Positions 1 through 6,264 of a DNA stretch of 9,790 bases are shown here, in pieces. The notes beneath the pieces were generated by a model that saw nothing but the letters and a program-made list of their open reading frames with translations, did not search any database and was not told where the DNA came from. Both the position numbers and the translations under genes were made by a program. Position 1 is the stretch's first letter; each line of letters begins with the position of its first letter. The DNA comes from Pseudofrankia asymbiotica (lineage in GTDB: Bacteria > Actinomycetota > Actinomycetes > Frankiales > Frankiaceae), in NCBI RefSeq assembly GCF_001983105.1, contig NZ_MOMC01000062.1, forward strand, positions 3,218-13,007, read 5' to 3'.

Positions 1-174
1 GTACCCGCCGACGAGATCGACACGATCACGATCGGCAACGACGACACCGTCTCGGTCCACAGCGGCCAATCGAACTCCACGACCGTCGTCGAGCCCGCCC
101 CGGACGGCCTCTACTACATCGGCGCCTACGAGTGGGCCTGGGAGATCGTCTCTCTTGCGCATCCGGCTGCCTGA
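1..174 (+). CDS. C-terminal end of an unrecognised protein (5' truncated by the window)
   Basis: The first frame is open from base 1 to a TGA at 172-174 and gives 57 residues, ending in EIVSLAHPAA. Third codon positions are almost all G or C, as in the clear genes downstream, so this is the end of a real gene whose start lies outside the window. The visible part has an acidic, threonine-rich stretch (DEIDTITIGNDDTVSV) followed by an aromatic stretch (GLYYIGAYEWAWEIV). I do not recognise a family. The next gene starts 87 bases later in the same direction, so the two could share a transcript. Confidence 0.7.
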   Translation, partial: VPADEIDTITIGNDDTVSVHSGQSNSTTVVEPAPDGLYYIGAYEWAWEIVSLAHPAA

Positions 175-261
175 TCGCCCGCCGCCCGCCCGCCCGTGGA
201 CCGGCCACCGCGCCCGGGGCACGGCCATCACTCCGCACCCCTTCCCGTACTGGAGCCGCCC

Positions 262-633
262 ATGACCGCGCCCTCCGCCGGCCCGCCCCGGGTCGGCGTG
301 CACATCGCCGAAGACCGCGACTACTACGCCACACCGGTCGGCGACCCGGAGATCATCGCCGAGGAACGCCGCCACTTCGCCGACGGAACCTGGACGGCCT
401 ACCTGCTGTGCACCGTCGTCGAGTGCCCGCGCTGCGGCCGTCGCTACACGACCGACGTCTTGGGCGGGGTGGTCGTCGACACGACGTCGCTGGTCGACTC
501 GATCGTCTGGGCCGACGACCCCGCCCTCGCGGACCCCGACGACTACCTGCACGGACAGATCCGCGAGCTGATCCACACCGAACAGGCCAACCCCACCCCA
601 CCGACCGAATGGGTGCCCCTGCCCACCACCTGA
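262..633 (+). CDS. Small hypothetical protein with a CPRCG zinc-knuckle-like motif
   Basis: This encodes 123 residues from an ATG preceded by GGAG at 252-255 with a 6-base spacing. The frame is open further upstream, but that stretch is proline/arginine-rich and has no comparable ribosome binding site, so I use 262. The protein is acidic. Residues 48-62 read LLCTVVECPRCGRRY, with C50, C55 and C58 as possible metal ligands. Only one CxxC is present, so a full zinc ribbon would need other ligands or a dimer. The C-terminal half is acidic (WADDPALADPDDYLHGQI). The family is not recognised. It is followed closely by the next gene in the same direction. Confidence 0.75.
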   Translation: MTAPSAGPPRVGVHIAEDRDYYATPVGDPEIIAEERRHFADGTWTAYLLCTVVECPRCGRRYTTDVLGGVVVDTTSLVDSIVWADDPALADPDDYLHGQIRELIHTEQANPTPPTEWVPLPTT

Positions 634-679
634 CCTGCCCGCCGCCGCGTGCGGCCATCACCCGAAGCGACGTACCGCC

Positions 680-1087
680 ATGGACGACCTTGACGCCGCG
701 ATCGCGGCAGCCGACGCCGACTACCGCCGGACCGCGTCCGCCCATTCCCAGACCACCGACCGGCTTGTCTCCCTGCTCGCGACCCGGATCGCCCGCGACG
801 TCCGCCGCGTCGGCGCCTTCCGCGACGCGACCGAGATCGGCGTCGACAGTGATCATCAGCTGGATGTGGTGTGCACCCTGACCGCTGTCCTCGCCGACCG
901 AGACGGCGACCCTGCCGTCGAACAGCTCGCCGCGCAGATCCGAGCCGACCTGCTCCGCATCGGCGACACCGGCCACTTCCACGCCGACAACCGGCTCCTT
1001 CAACTTCCACGCACCACGTCCACCATCCGAAGGAGGCAGGCCCATGCTGTTCGACCTGTCCATGCTCCCGACTGCCGACGAGACTGA
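680..1087 (+). CDS. Small helical hypothetical protein
   Basis: This encodes 135 residues from ATG 680, which has only a weak upstream purine run (GAAGCGA), so translation may depend on the preceding gene. The sequence looks mostly helical and rich in Ala, Asp and Arg (MDDLDAAIAAADADYRR; EQLAAQIRADLLRIG). The last 44 bases overlap the next gene and encode an arginine-rich tail (TSTIRRRQAHAVRPV) that looks like read-through of that gene's ribosome binding region rather than a conserved domain. Function is unknown. The overlap suggests co-translation with the following gene. Confidence 0.65.
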   Translation: MDDLDAAIAAADADYRRTASAHSQTTDRLVSLLATRIARDVRRVGAFRDATEIGVDSDHQLDVVCTLTAVLADRDGDPAVEQLAAQIRADLLRIGDTGHFHADNRLLQLPRTTSTIRRRQAHAVRPVHAPDCRRD

Positions 1088-1457
1088 CCTCGGCGAGGCC
1101 CTGTCCGCGATCAACGGCGAGCTGCGGCGCCGGATCACCAGCGACGGTGGGCTCGCGGCGCTGGTCCACCAGACCTGGCCGAGCGCGGTCGCGGTGCTGT
1201 GCGACGTCGTCTGGGAGGACTACCCGACCGCCTCGGCTGAAGGGGTCCTGCTCGCCGACAACAGGACCATTCACGTCGCCCCGGAAAGCGCCCCGCCGGA
1301 GTGGGGCGAGATCTGTGACGAGGTCGCCAACTTGGCCGCCGTCGACGGCGCCATCAGCGACGACTACGAACACGGCTACCTGATCCGCTTCGACCCGCCA
1401 CCCGCCGCCGCCTCGGCACCGGTGGTTGCCGCGGTCGCCGATGCGGCCGGGAGCTGA
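1044..1457 (+). CDS. Strongly acidic hypothetical protein
   Basis: This encodes 137 residues. ATG 1044 is preceded by a strong AGGAGG at 1031-1036 with a 7-base spacing, which fixes the start even though it lies inside the previous gene. By hand count there are about 23 Asp/Glu against 5 Arg/Lys, so the protein is very acidic. The acidic residues are spread over the whole length (WEDYPTASAEGV, EWGEICDEVANL, ISDDYEHGYLIRFD). The C-terminus is a low-complexity Ala/Pro/Val tail. No family is recognised. It could be a DNA-mimic or a protein-binding factor, but nothing in the sequence proves that. It ends two bases before the next ATG, so the two are likely coupled. Confidence 0.75.
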   Translation: MLFDLSMLPTADETDLGEALSAINGELRRRITSDGGLAALVHQTWPSAVAVLCDVVWEDYPTASAEGVLLADNRTIHVAPESAPPEWGEICDEVANLAAVDGAISDDYEHGYLIRFDPPPAAASAPVVAAVADAAGS

Positions 1458-1459
1458 CG

Positions 1460-1921
1460 ATGGGCCGCCCGCCACGGCGCCGCGCGGCCAGCGCGGCGGC
1501 TGACCTCGACGAGCTGCGGCGACGGCCGGTCAATCGGGGCGGCCCGCCGACCGACGACGATCGTCTCGACGCCGCCGCGTTGCTGGCCCCGCTGACCGGC
1601 GGCCACGGTGAGCGGTACGAAGCGCTACGTGCCGCCGGGATCGGTGATCATTCGATGCCCGGCTACGACCCGGATCGGGTCGTGCGCATCCTGTCCGCGC
1701 TGCGCGACCGGCTGACCCAGGAGATCGACACCTGGACCTATGGCCGGGTCTCGCGGGCCGGGGTCGAGCGGCACTGGCGCGACGCTCTGCAACGCGGCGG
1801 CTGTGCCCGCTGCCCGCGCCCCTGCCACAGCTGTGCGGTCTGGGCCGACGCGCTCGGCCTGGAATGGGTCGACGACGATGGCCGGCCCGTCTGGCGCCCA
1901 CGACCCACCGCGGACCGCTGA
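1460..1921 (+). CDS. Hypothetical protein with a four-cysteine cluster
   Basis: This encodes 153 residues from ATG 1460, with GGGAG at 1449-1453 just upstream and only two bases after the previous stop. The N-terminus is basic and disordered-looking (MGRPPRRRAASAA). A predicted helical core follows (DPDRVVRILSALRDRLTQEIDTW), then C115-x2-C118-x3-C122-x2-C125 in CARCPRPCHSCAVW. That spacing fits a small zinc site. The end (LGLEWVDDDGRPVW) looks like a beta hairpin. A basic N-terminus plus a Cys4 site could suit nucleic-acid binding, but no family is recognised. A short hairpin follows two bases after the stop. Confidence 0.78.
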   Translation: MGRPPRRRAASAAADLDELRRRPVNRGGPPTDDDRLDAAALLAPLTGGHGERYEALRAAGIGDHSMPGYDPDRVVRILSALRDRLTQEIDTWTYGRVSRAGVERHWRDALQRGGCARCPRPCHSCAVWADALGLEWVDDDGRPVWRPRPTADR

Positions 1922-1923
1922 CG

Positions 1924-1939
1924 CCCCGGCGGCCCGGGG
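1924..1939 (+). terminator. Short GC stem-loop after the 1460-1921 gene
   Basis: CCCCGG at 1924-1929 pairs with CCGGGG at 1934-1939 around the 4-base loop CGGC. It starts two bases after the stop of the upstream gene and is followed by TTCTGGATT, not a real T-tract. It could be a weak terminator or an RNA 3' end. The stem is only 6 bp, so chance is possible in DNA this GC-rich. Confidence 0.4.
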
Positions 1940-1972
1940 TTCTGGATTCCTCCCGCGAAGGGACGAACAGCG

Positions 1973-2236
1973 ATGACACCTGAATTTCCCCTGCCCGCAC
2001 GGTTTTTCGGCGGCCCCGTGGTAGCCGGTATCTACATTCCTCGCGCGGGTATTTACGCGCCGCTGTGGGCCGTGGTCGCCGAAAGTACCCGGCCAGGTGA
2101 GTTCCACGTCGGGCTGCTTCACAGCGACCAGGACGGCTTCGACGGTTTCGACGGCTTGTACGACATTCCTGGTTGGGATTCGGCCCTCGACTGGATGCGT
2201 GAGAAAGCCGATATCTGGCGTAAGGCCCGCCGGTAG
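1973..2236 (+). CDS. Small orphan protein with lower GC3 than its neighbours
   Basis: This encodes 87 residues from ATG 1973, with AAGGGA at 1958-1963 and a 9-base spacing. The first half is hydrophobic and beta-like (FFGGPVVAGIYIPRAGIYAPLWAVVAE) without being a clear membrane helix. The second half holds a triple DGF/DGF/DGL repeat and a tryptophan-rich helix (WDSALDWMREKADIWRKARR). Many codons end in A or T (ttt, gta, att, cct, agt, gat), unlike the near-exclusive G/C endings of nearby genes, so it probably has a different origin. No family is recognised. It stands alone between two hairpins. Confidence 0.72.
   Translation: MTPEFPLPARFFGGPVVAGIYIPRAGIYAPLWAVVAESTRPGEFHVGLLHSDQDGFDGFDGLYDIPGWDSALDWMREKADIWRKARR
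2132..2158 (+). repeat. Three tandem 9-base in-frame repeats
   Basis: GACGGCTTC, GACGGTTTC and GACGGCTTG follow each other and encode DGF-DGF-DGL in the 1973-2236 gene. Two copies differ from the first by a single base. This is a small local duplication that could vary in number between relatives. Confidence 0.7.
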
Positions 2237-2252
2237 TTGCACGACGCTCCGA

Positions 2253-2291
2253 CCTGCCCCGGTCGAATCTCCGTCCGCCGACCGGGGCAGG
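2253..2291 (+). terminator. Strong 13-bp intergenic stem-loop
   Basis: CCTGCCCCGGTCG (2253-2265) is exactly complementary to CGACCGGGGCAGG (2279-2291), with a 13-base loop (2266-2278). It lies 16 bases after the stop at 2236 and about 50 bases before the next start. No T-tract follows, so it is either a T-less actinobacterial terminator or an RNA stabilising/processing structure. A perfect 13-bp stem in a short gap is unlikely to be chance. Confidence 0.7.
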
Positions 2292-2342
2292 CGGCAGCGA
2301 CACCGCCATGGCCGGTTCCCCGCGTTCGCGAAAGGACCGTTA

Positions 2343-2573
2343 ATGACGTATCGAACCGTCCACAGAACCGTCCTTCCTGGTTTCCGTAACTACGGCTACG
2401 AGGTTCGCCAGGATGGCGAGACCATCGAGACAGGCGAAATCATCGACACCGGCCGTCTGGCCACCGTCCGCTCGACTGACGGCCAACGATGCTCGCCTAT
2501 CCTGTGGTACGACACGGAGATGGAGGCACTTCAAGCGCTCGCGCGAGCGCGAAACGCCACCTACGTCGGCTGA
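2343..2573 (+). CDS. Small orphan beta-rich protein
   Basis: This encodes 76 residues from ATG 2343, with AAAGGA at 2331-2336 and a 6-base spacing. The same frame is open far upstream, but that part overlaps the 1973-2236 gene and the hairpin, so the ribosome binding site decides the start. The protein reads MTYRTVHRTVLPGFRNYGYE and onward, with alternating beta-like segments, a compact SPILWYDTEMEALQALARARNA helix and a short end. Codon use is mixed (tat, aga, ctt, cct, ggt, gtt), resembling the gene before it and not the rest of the window. Family unknown. The two orphan genes may have arrived together. Confidence 0.72.
   Translation: MTYRTVHRTVLPGFRNYGYEVRQDGETIETGEIIDTGRLATVRSTDGQRCSPILWYDTEMEALQALARARNATYVG
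2535..2550. repeat. Perfect 16-bp palindrome
   Basis: GCGCTCGCGCGAGCGC is a perfect inverted repeat with no spacer, inside the 3' end of the 2343-2573 gene (coding for ALARAR). It could be a protein or methylation target, or simply a product of the Ala-Arg repeat in GC-rich codons. Confidence 0.45.
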
Positions 2574-2800
2574 TCACATCGCCCACGGCCGATCTCTGGC
2601 CCCGCTGCCGGCAGAAACGGACCAGACGACATCGCGCCGCGTGCCGACGGGGCCGTCGCCGGGCAGGGAGCAGCGCGGATAGCGCTGCCCGCTGCGCGGA
2701 ACGGGCCGCTGATGCCGCGTGCGCCGGTTTCCCTTTAGACGGCGGCCCGCCGCCTCCTGCCCGGGAAGTCTGTTCGATTCCTTGTGAGAAAGGAGTGGGA
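2574..2800. other. Intergenic gap of 227 bases, no convincing gene
   Basis: No frame here combines a start, a ribosome binding site and coding-like third positions. It holds the stem-loop at 2671-2687, a T-richer patch (GGTTTCCCTTTAG, near 2728) and, at its end, the AAAGGAG of the next gene. A promoter for that gene may lie here, but I cannot point to clear -35 and -10 boxes. Confidence 0.6.
2671..2687 (+). terminator. Stem-loop with two possible pairings
   Basis: CAGCGC (2671-2676) pairs with GCGCTG (2682-2687) around the loop GGATA. Alternatively CGGGCAG (2660-2666) pairs with CTGCCCG (2685-2691), which would exclude part of the first stem. It lies about 100 bases after the upstream stop and has no T-tract. 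It could be a terminator or a leader structure of the 2801 gene. Confidence 0.45.
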
Positions 2801-3334
2801 GTGGACCCTGCCCGTGAACTCCCAGACCTGATGCGGTCGCTGCCCATCGACCGGCATCGGGGATTGCCCATTCCGGCGGTCACCGCGCGCCACCCGGACG
2901 GGGGACCGGACTTCTCCACCGTCGATGGCCGTGAGGCGTTGCGCCTCGCGGCCGAGGGCCGTTGCGGTATCTGCGGAAACCCGCTGGACTCGCTGGTCGC
3001 GTTTCTCGGCGGCCCGGGTGCGGTCGAGGCCGGTGCCTACCACGATCCGCCGATGCATGAATCCTGTGCCGAGGCGTCCACCGAAATGTGTCCGCATCTC
3101 TCGCGCCGCGACATGCGCCGGCTAACGGACCGTCGATCCACCGGGGTCCTGCCGACGACCGGCACGGAGGAGAAGCCGGACCGGTGGGTGATGTGGATCT
3201 GCCGGGGTTTCGCCGCGTACGTCGTCGACGGGATGCCGCTGTTTCGGCCGACACCCTACTTGCGGCTACGGACCTTCGCCTATACCGACGACGGCCACCT
3301 CCGTGAAACACCCAGCACCACCCCGCGCCCGTAA
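2801..3334 (+). CDS. Actinobacterial accessory protein with a zinc-finger-like CxxC...HxxC site
   Basis: This encodes 177 residues from GTG 2801, five bases after AAAGGAG (2789-2795). A second GTG at 2795 sits inside that binding site and is less likely. The layout resembles a family of uncharacterised proteins common in actinobacteria and their phages: a short N-terminal RGLPIPAVTARHPDGGPDF segment, a helix (GREALRLAAEGR), then C55-G-I-C58-GNPL and DPPMH86-x2-C89 with C97PH99. These look like the ligands of one structural zinc. After it comes an aromatic stretch (RWVMWICRGFAAY) and a beta-rich C-terminus. The biochemical role is not known. I recognise the family from memory, not from a search. 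The next gene starts 34 bases downstream. Confidence 0.8.
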   Translation: MDPARELPDLMRSLPIDRHRGLPIPAVTARHPDGGPDFSTVDGREALRLAAEGRCGICGNPLDSLVAFLGGPGAVEAGAYHDPPMHESCAEASTEMCPHLSRRDMRRLTDRRSTGVLPTTGTEEKPDRWVMWICRGFAAYVVDGMPLFRPTPYLRLRTFAYTDDGHLRETPSTTPRP

Positions 3335-3368
3335 CCCGGGCGGGACGAGGAGAAAGGAAACGACAGCG

Positions 3369-3809
3369 ATGAGTCTCATCGCCGACCGCGAACCGAAGCT
3401 GTTCGTCAATGACGCCGACCGGCGCCTCACCTACCAGTGGACCGTGCGCCGGGTCGAGGAGGCCCGAACCCCGGGGACGCTGCTGGTCAACCTGACGATC
3501 CGTCACTTCGGCAGCAGCAAGGAGTACTACGCCGAGCTGCGCAACGAGACCGAGACCGACCACGGCATTGGGATCACGAAGTACGGCATGAACGACCCGG
3601 TGTGGCACCGCCGCGAGCCCGTGGCCCGGTACTCCCGCAAGGGCCTGCGGGCGTTCGCGGAGCAGACCCTCGCCGCGCTGCGCCAGGCCGACACCACCGG
3701 CGAACCGCTGTACGTGGATCTGGCGGACACGCCGCCCGCCGACGCCGCCAGCGAAGCGTCCCCGCCGGCTACCGCCCCGGTCACCGGCGTTGCCCATGGA
3801 GATCAGTGA
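3369..3809 (+). CDS. Hypothetical beta-rich protein, coupled to the next gene
   Basis: This encodes 146 residues from ATG 3369. AAAGG at 3353-3357 lies within a longer GAGGAGAAAGGAAA purine run, with about 10 bases of spacing. The frame extends upstream to 3303, but only this ATG has a good site. The first 70 residues alternate charged and hydrophobic residues in a beta-sheet pattern (RRLTYQWTVRRVEE, TLLVNLTIRHFGSSKEYYAEL). A helix follows (RKGLRAFAEQTLAALRQADT), and then an Ala/Pro-rich disordered tail. No catalytic motif or membrane segment is visible and the family is unknown. Its stop overlaps the next start by one base (TGATG), so the pair is probably made in fixed ratio. Confidence 0.78.
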   Translation: MSLIADREPKLFVNDADRRLTYQWTVRRVEEARTPGTLLVNLTIRHFGSSKEYYAELRNETETDHGIGITKYGMNDPVWHRREPVARYSRKGLRAFAEQTLAALRQADTTGEPLYVDLADTPPADAASEASPPATAPVTGVAHGDQ

Positions 3810-4252
3810 TGCGCGCCGCCGGCGCGAGGCGTGCATGGACGTGGCTGGGTCGTCGCCTGTGGACAGCGGCGGTGGGCCGGTGGGCCGAGACGCCCTACGC
3901 ACGGGCGCAGCGGCGCCGGGAGCAGGTCCACGACGCGTTCCTGGATGCCCGCGACGAGCTGCGGGCCGTCCTGGAAGACCTCATCGAAGGCGAGACCCGT
4001 GCGGTCTGCCCGGCCGCGACCGACCTGGATGTCGAGGTCTACGCCGACGAGCTGGGCGAGCCGCGCGGCCGGCTGATCGCGGTCAACACCGACGAGGACG
4101 AGGAGGTCACCGACGAGCAGGAGGACACCGTCCGCGACCAGATCGTGGAACTGCTCGACGAATGGGCCGTCACCGCCAACGCCGACAGCGTCACCATCTG
4201 CTTCCGCCAGCTACCCGCCCTACCCCGGCCAGCGGCAACCGTGACGCCCTGA
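3809..4252 (+). CDS. Hypothetical protein with basic N-terminus and acidic C-terminal half
   Basis: This encodes 147 residues. ATG 3809 shares its A with the previous TGA and has GGAG at 3798-3801, a 7-base spacing. The first ~45 residues are arginine- and tryptophan-rich (ARRAWTWLGRRLWTAAVGRW) and could be amphipathic, for membrane or nucleic-acid contact. A charged helix follows (EQVHDAFLDARDELRAVLEDLIEGE). The second half is strongly acidic (VNTDEDEEVTDEQEDTVRDQIVELLDEW). This bipolar charge pattern is unusual and might allow self-masking or dimer contacts. Family unknown. A strong hairpin follows 50 bases after the stop. Confidence 0.75.
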   Translation: MRAAGARRAWTWLGRRLWTAAVGRWAETPYARAQRRREQVHDAFLDARDELRAVLEDLIEGETRAVCPAATDLDVEVYADELGEPRGRLIAVNTDEDEEVTDEQEDTVRDQIVELLDEWAVTANADSVTICFRQLPALPRPAATVTP

Positions 4253-4301
4253 CGAGACCGGGAGCCCGATGCACTCAACCCCGGCCCCGGCCGGACCGAT
4301 C

Positions 4302-4335
4302 GGGCGCGGCCTGACGCGAGCGTCGGGCCGCGCCC
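4302..4335 (+). terminator. Very strong GC stem-loop after the 2801-4252 gene group
   Basis: GGGCGCGGCC (4302-4311) is exactly complementary to GGCCGCGCCC (4326-4335). Inside, T4312 faces G4325 (a U-G wobble in RNA), and GACG (4313-4316) pairs with CGTC (4321-4324) around the loop CGAG. The full stem is about 15 bp with a tetraloop. It lies between the stop at 4252 and the start at 4367. No T-tract follows (GCACCTTCCCTG). It is a probable transcript end or RNA-processing structure. Confidence 0.75.
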
Positions 4336-4366
4336 GCACCTTCCCTGAACGGATGCGGAGGTATCC

Positions 4367-5191
4367 ATGCCGCCCGACAGCTACTACGTGGTCCACGCGC
4401 GGCTGACCCGCCTCGACTCCCGCGAGGACATCGTCGAGGTCGCCAGCCGCGACAGTGTGACGTTCGCGGTCAACGCCTGGAAGCGGGAGCATCCCGACGT
4501 CGAGGTCGGTCCGCCGACCGTCGTGGCCGAGGGGCTCGACGCCTACGCCGAGATCCCCGTCGCCGCGGCCGAGCCCGCCGGCCAGCTCGCGGCGTTCCTC
4601 ACCTGGCTGACCGACACGCCGACCCATGTCCACGACCACGACGACCCCGCGAGCCTGCCGGGCGCGCTGACCGCCGGCCAGTTCGCCGCGCTGGTACCGG
4701 GCAGCCGCGTCGAGTTCCTCCTCGAGCGGACCTGGTATCCGGGTGAGGTCGACGCCGCCGGCCCGACCGACTCCGGTGACGACCCGATGCTGGTCGTCTC
4801 CTACACCGGCGAACCGGCGGCCAACCCGAAGATCGGCAAAGGGGTCGTCGAGCCGGGCGACCGCTTCCAGGTCTATCCAGGTGAGGTCCGCCCGCCCGGC
4901 GCGGGTCGCCAGCAGGTCAGCCCGCCCCGGCCGACCGTCCACGCCGTGCGCGACGCCCTCATCCGCGTCTACGGCGCCGCGCCCGACACGAACGACGCCA
5001 GCGACATGTACGTGCTGGAGATCGACGGCGTGAAGATCCTCTTCCGGCTGGTCGCCGACGAGGACGACGGCGAGGACGCCGACGGCGAGACCGAGCCGTC
5101 GGTCTACGTCTACCTGGAGAACACCGGCCGCCCGAAGGGCACCGCCCTCGTGGTCGACGTCAATGGCAACGCCACCGACTACCGCTTCTGA
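4367..5191 (+). CDS. Unknown three-part protein with an SH3/Tudor-like middle
   Basis: This encodes 274 residues from ATG 4367, with GGAGG at 4357-4361 and a 5-base spacing. Residues 1-65 form a small alpha/beta-looking unit (SYYVVHARLTRLDSREDIVEVASRD). Residues 75-95 hold a helix and a His/Asp cluster (THVHDHDDP) that could bind metal. Residues 100-178 (LTAGQFAALVPGSRVEFLLERTWYPGEV, then VEPGDRFQVYPGEVRP) look like a small beta barrel of the SH3/Tudor kind. Residues 190-274 contain a helix and strands split by an acidic loop (ADEDDGEDADGETEP), ending with YVYLENTGRPKGTALVVDVNGN. The overall family is not recognised; the barrel idea rests on pattern only. It stands alone between hairpins. Confidence 0.78.
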   Translation: MPPDSYYVVHARLTRLDSREDIVEVASRDSVTFAVNAWKREHPDVEVGPPTVVAEGLDAYAEIPVAAAEPAGQLAAFLTWLTDTPTHVHDHDDPASLPGALTAGQFAALVPGSRVEFLLERTWYPGEVDAAGPTDSGDDPMLVVSYTGEPAANPKIGKGVVEPGDRFQVYPGEVRPPGAGRQQVSPPRPTVHAVRDALIRVYGAAPDTNDASDMYVLEIDGVKILFRLVADEDDGEDADGETEPSVYVYLENTGRPKGTALVVDVNGNATDYRF

Positions 5192-5225
5192 CAACACCGC
5201 GCAGGCCCTTCCCCGGCGGCCACCC

Positions 5226-5246
5226 GTCCCGACCAGCCGTCGGGGC
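5226..5246 (+). terminator. Small stem-loop after the 4367-5191 gene
   Basis: CCCGAC (5228-5233) pairs with GTCGGG (5239-5244) around CAGCC. A T-G wobble and a G-C pair extend it to 5226-5246. It lies 34 bases after the stop at 5191 and has no T-tract. A second, stronger hairpin follows at 5309. Confidence 0.4.
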
Positions 5247-5308
5247 ATCGCCATGCCCACATGCCGGCAGATCACCGATATCCCCGCACGTACGAACAGC
5301 TCTCCGGC

Positions 5309-5340
5309 TGCGCGGGCGGCCCTAGCCGGCTGCCCGCGCA
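5309..5340 (+). promoter_or_regulatory. Stem-loop just upstream of the ArdC-like gene
   Basis: TGCGCGGGC (5309-5317) is exactly complementary to GCCCGCGCA (5332-5340), with a 14-base loop. A further AGCTC/GAGCT pair (5298-5302 with 5343-5347) could extend it across small bulges. It ends 16 bases before the AAGGAGG of the ArdC-like gene. It could be the 3' end of the upstream transcript or a leader structure of the ardC group. Confidence 0.5.
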
Positions 5341-5372
5341 TCGAGCTGGAAACCACAAGGAGGTGTAGTGAG

Positions 5373-6263
5373 GTGACGCGGCAGAACGTGTACGAGATCG
5401 TCACCGACACGGTCGTCAACGCTCTGGAAAACGGCACGGTCCCGTGGCATCAGCCCTGGAATGTCGAGGTCGGCGTCCCCCTGTCGTTGGCGACGGGGAA
5501 GCCCTACCGGGGCGTGAACCCGTTCCTGCTCGGGCTGACCGCGCTCGCGAACGGCTACCGCTCGCCGTGGTGGGGCACCCTCAAGAAGATCAACGAGCGG
5601 GGTGGGGCCGTCCGCAAGGGCGAGCACTCCACCCTGGTCGTCTTCTGGAAGTCCTACCTGCACAAGGCGAAGACCGACGACGAGCAGGACGAGCGCCGCT
5701 TCCTGCTGCGCTACTACCGGGTGTTCAACGCCGACCAGGCCGACTGGGCAGACGGCACCGAACCCACCTACGCCGCCCTGGAGCGGCCCGACGTCGAACG
5801 CATCGCCGCCGCCGAGACCATCGCCGACGGCTACCAGGACGGCCCGGCGATCCGGACCGGTGAGGCGGCATATTACGAGCCCGGGGCGGTGGACCGGGTG
5901 ACGATGCCGCCGATCGACGCGTTCGACTCGGCCGAGGCGTACTACGCCACTCTGTTCCACGAACTGACCCACTCGACCGGGCACGAGTCCCGTCTCGACC
6001 GGGACGGCATCCGGACGGGCTCGTTCGGCCGGTTCGGCGACGCGGTCTACTCGAAAGAGGAACTCGTCGCCGAGATGGGCGCGGCCCTGCTGTGCGCCAT
6101 CGCCGGCATCAACCAGAAGGCGCTCGTCGAGAACAGCGCCGCCTACCTGCGTTCCTGGCTCGACGTGCTGCGCGAGGACAGCAAGCTGATCGTTCAGGCC
6201 GCCGCCCAGGCCCAGCGCGCCGCCGACCACATCCTCGGCACCACCTTTACCGAGGACGGCTGA
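5373..6263 (+). CDS. ardC: ArdC-type antirestriction protein: ssDNA-binding domain plus zincin-like metallopeptidase
   Basis: This encodes 296 residues from GTG 5373, nine bases after a strong AAGGAGG (5357-5363). The frame is open upstream to 5163, but the family N-terminus matches this start (VYEIVTDTVVNALENGTVPWHQPW). Residues ~1-125 fit the ArdC N-terminal ssDNA-binding domain (DUF1738), with PYRGVNPFLL at 44-53 and WWGTLKKINERGGAVRKGEHSTLVVFW at 66-92. Residues ~135-290 fit the zincin-like peptidase domain. It has HELTH at 196-200 (zinc ligands H196 and H200, catalytic E197), followed by STGHESRLDR, and EELVAEMGA at 229-237 carrying the likely third ligand. All expected active-site residues are present. 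In plasmids, members such as pSa ArdC protect incoming DNA from restriction in the recipient. Here it heads a three-gene cluster. Confidence 0.93.
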   Translation: MTRQNVYEIVTDTVVNALENGTVPWHQPWNVEVGVPLSLATGKPYRGVNPFLLGLTALANGYRSPWWGTLKKINERGGAVRKGEHSTLVVFWKSYLHKAKTDDEQDERRFLLRYYRVFNADQADWADGTEPTYAALERPDVERIAAAETIADGYQDGPAIRTGEAAYYEPGAVDRVTMPPIDAFDSAEAYYATLFHELTHSTGHESRLDRDGIRTGSFGRFGDAVYSKEELVAEMGAALLCAIAGINQKALVENSAAYLRSWLDVLREDSKLIVQAAAQAQRAADHILGTTFTEDG

Positions 6264-6264
6264 C

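Noticed and set aside
222..661. CGGCCATCAC shared by the leaders of the 262 and 680 genes
   Set aside because: The shared stretch is only 10 bases at 222-231 and 652-661, with no wider similarity, so chance is likely.
132..881. + strand frame of 249 codons starting at 132
   Set aside because: It overlaps three better-supported genes, has no binding site, and its product is low-complexity Arg/Pro/Thr.
2880..3902. Minus-strand open frame of 340 codons
   Set aside because: It is Arg/Pro/Gly-rich and crosses three + strand genes with good starts and coupling, so it is not a gene.
4220..5437. Long minus-strand open frame (405 codons)
   Set aside because: It is antisense to the 4367-5191 gene and adjoining gaps. 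The + strand gene has a strong binding site and natural protein segments; long antisense frames are expected in DNA this GC-rich.
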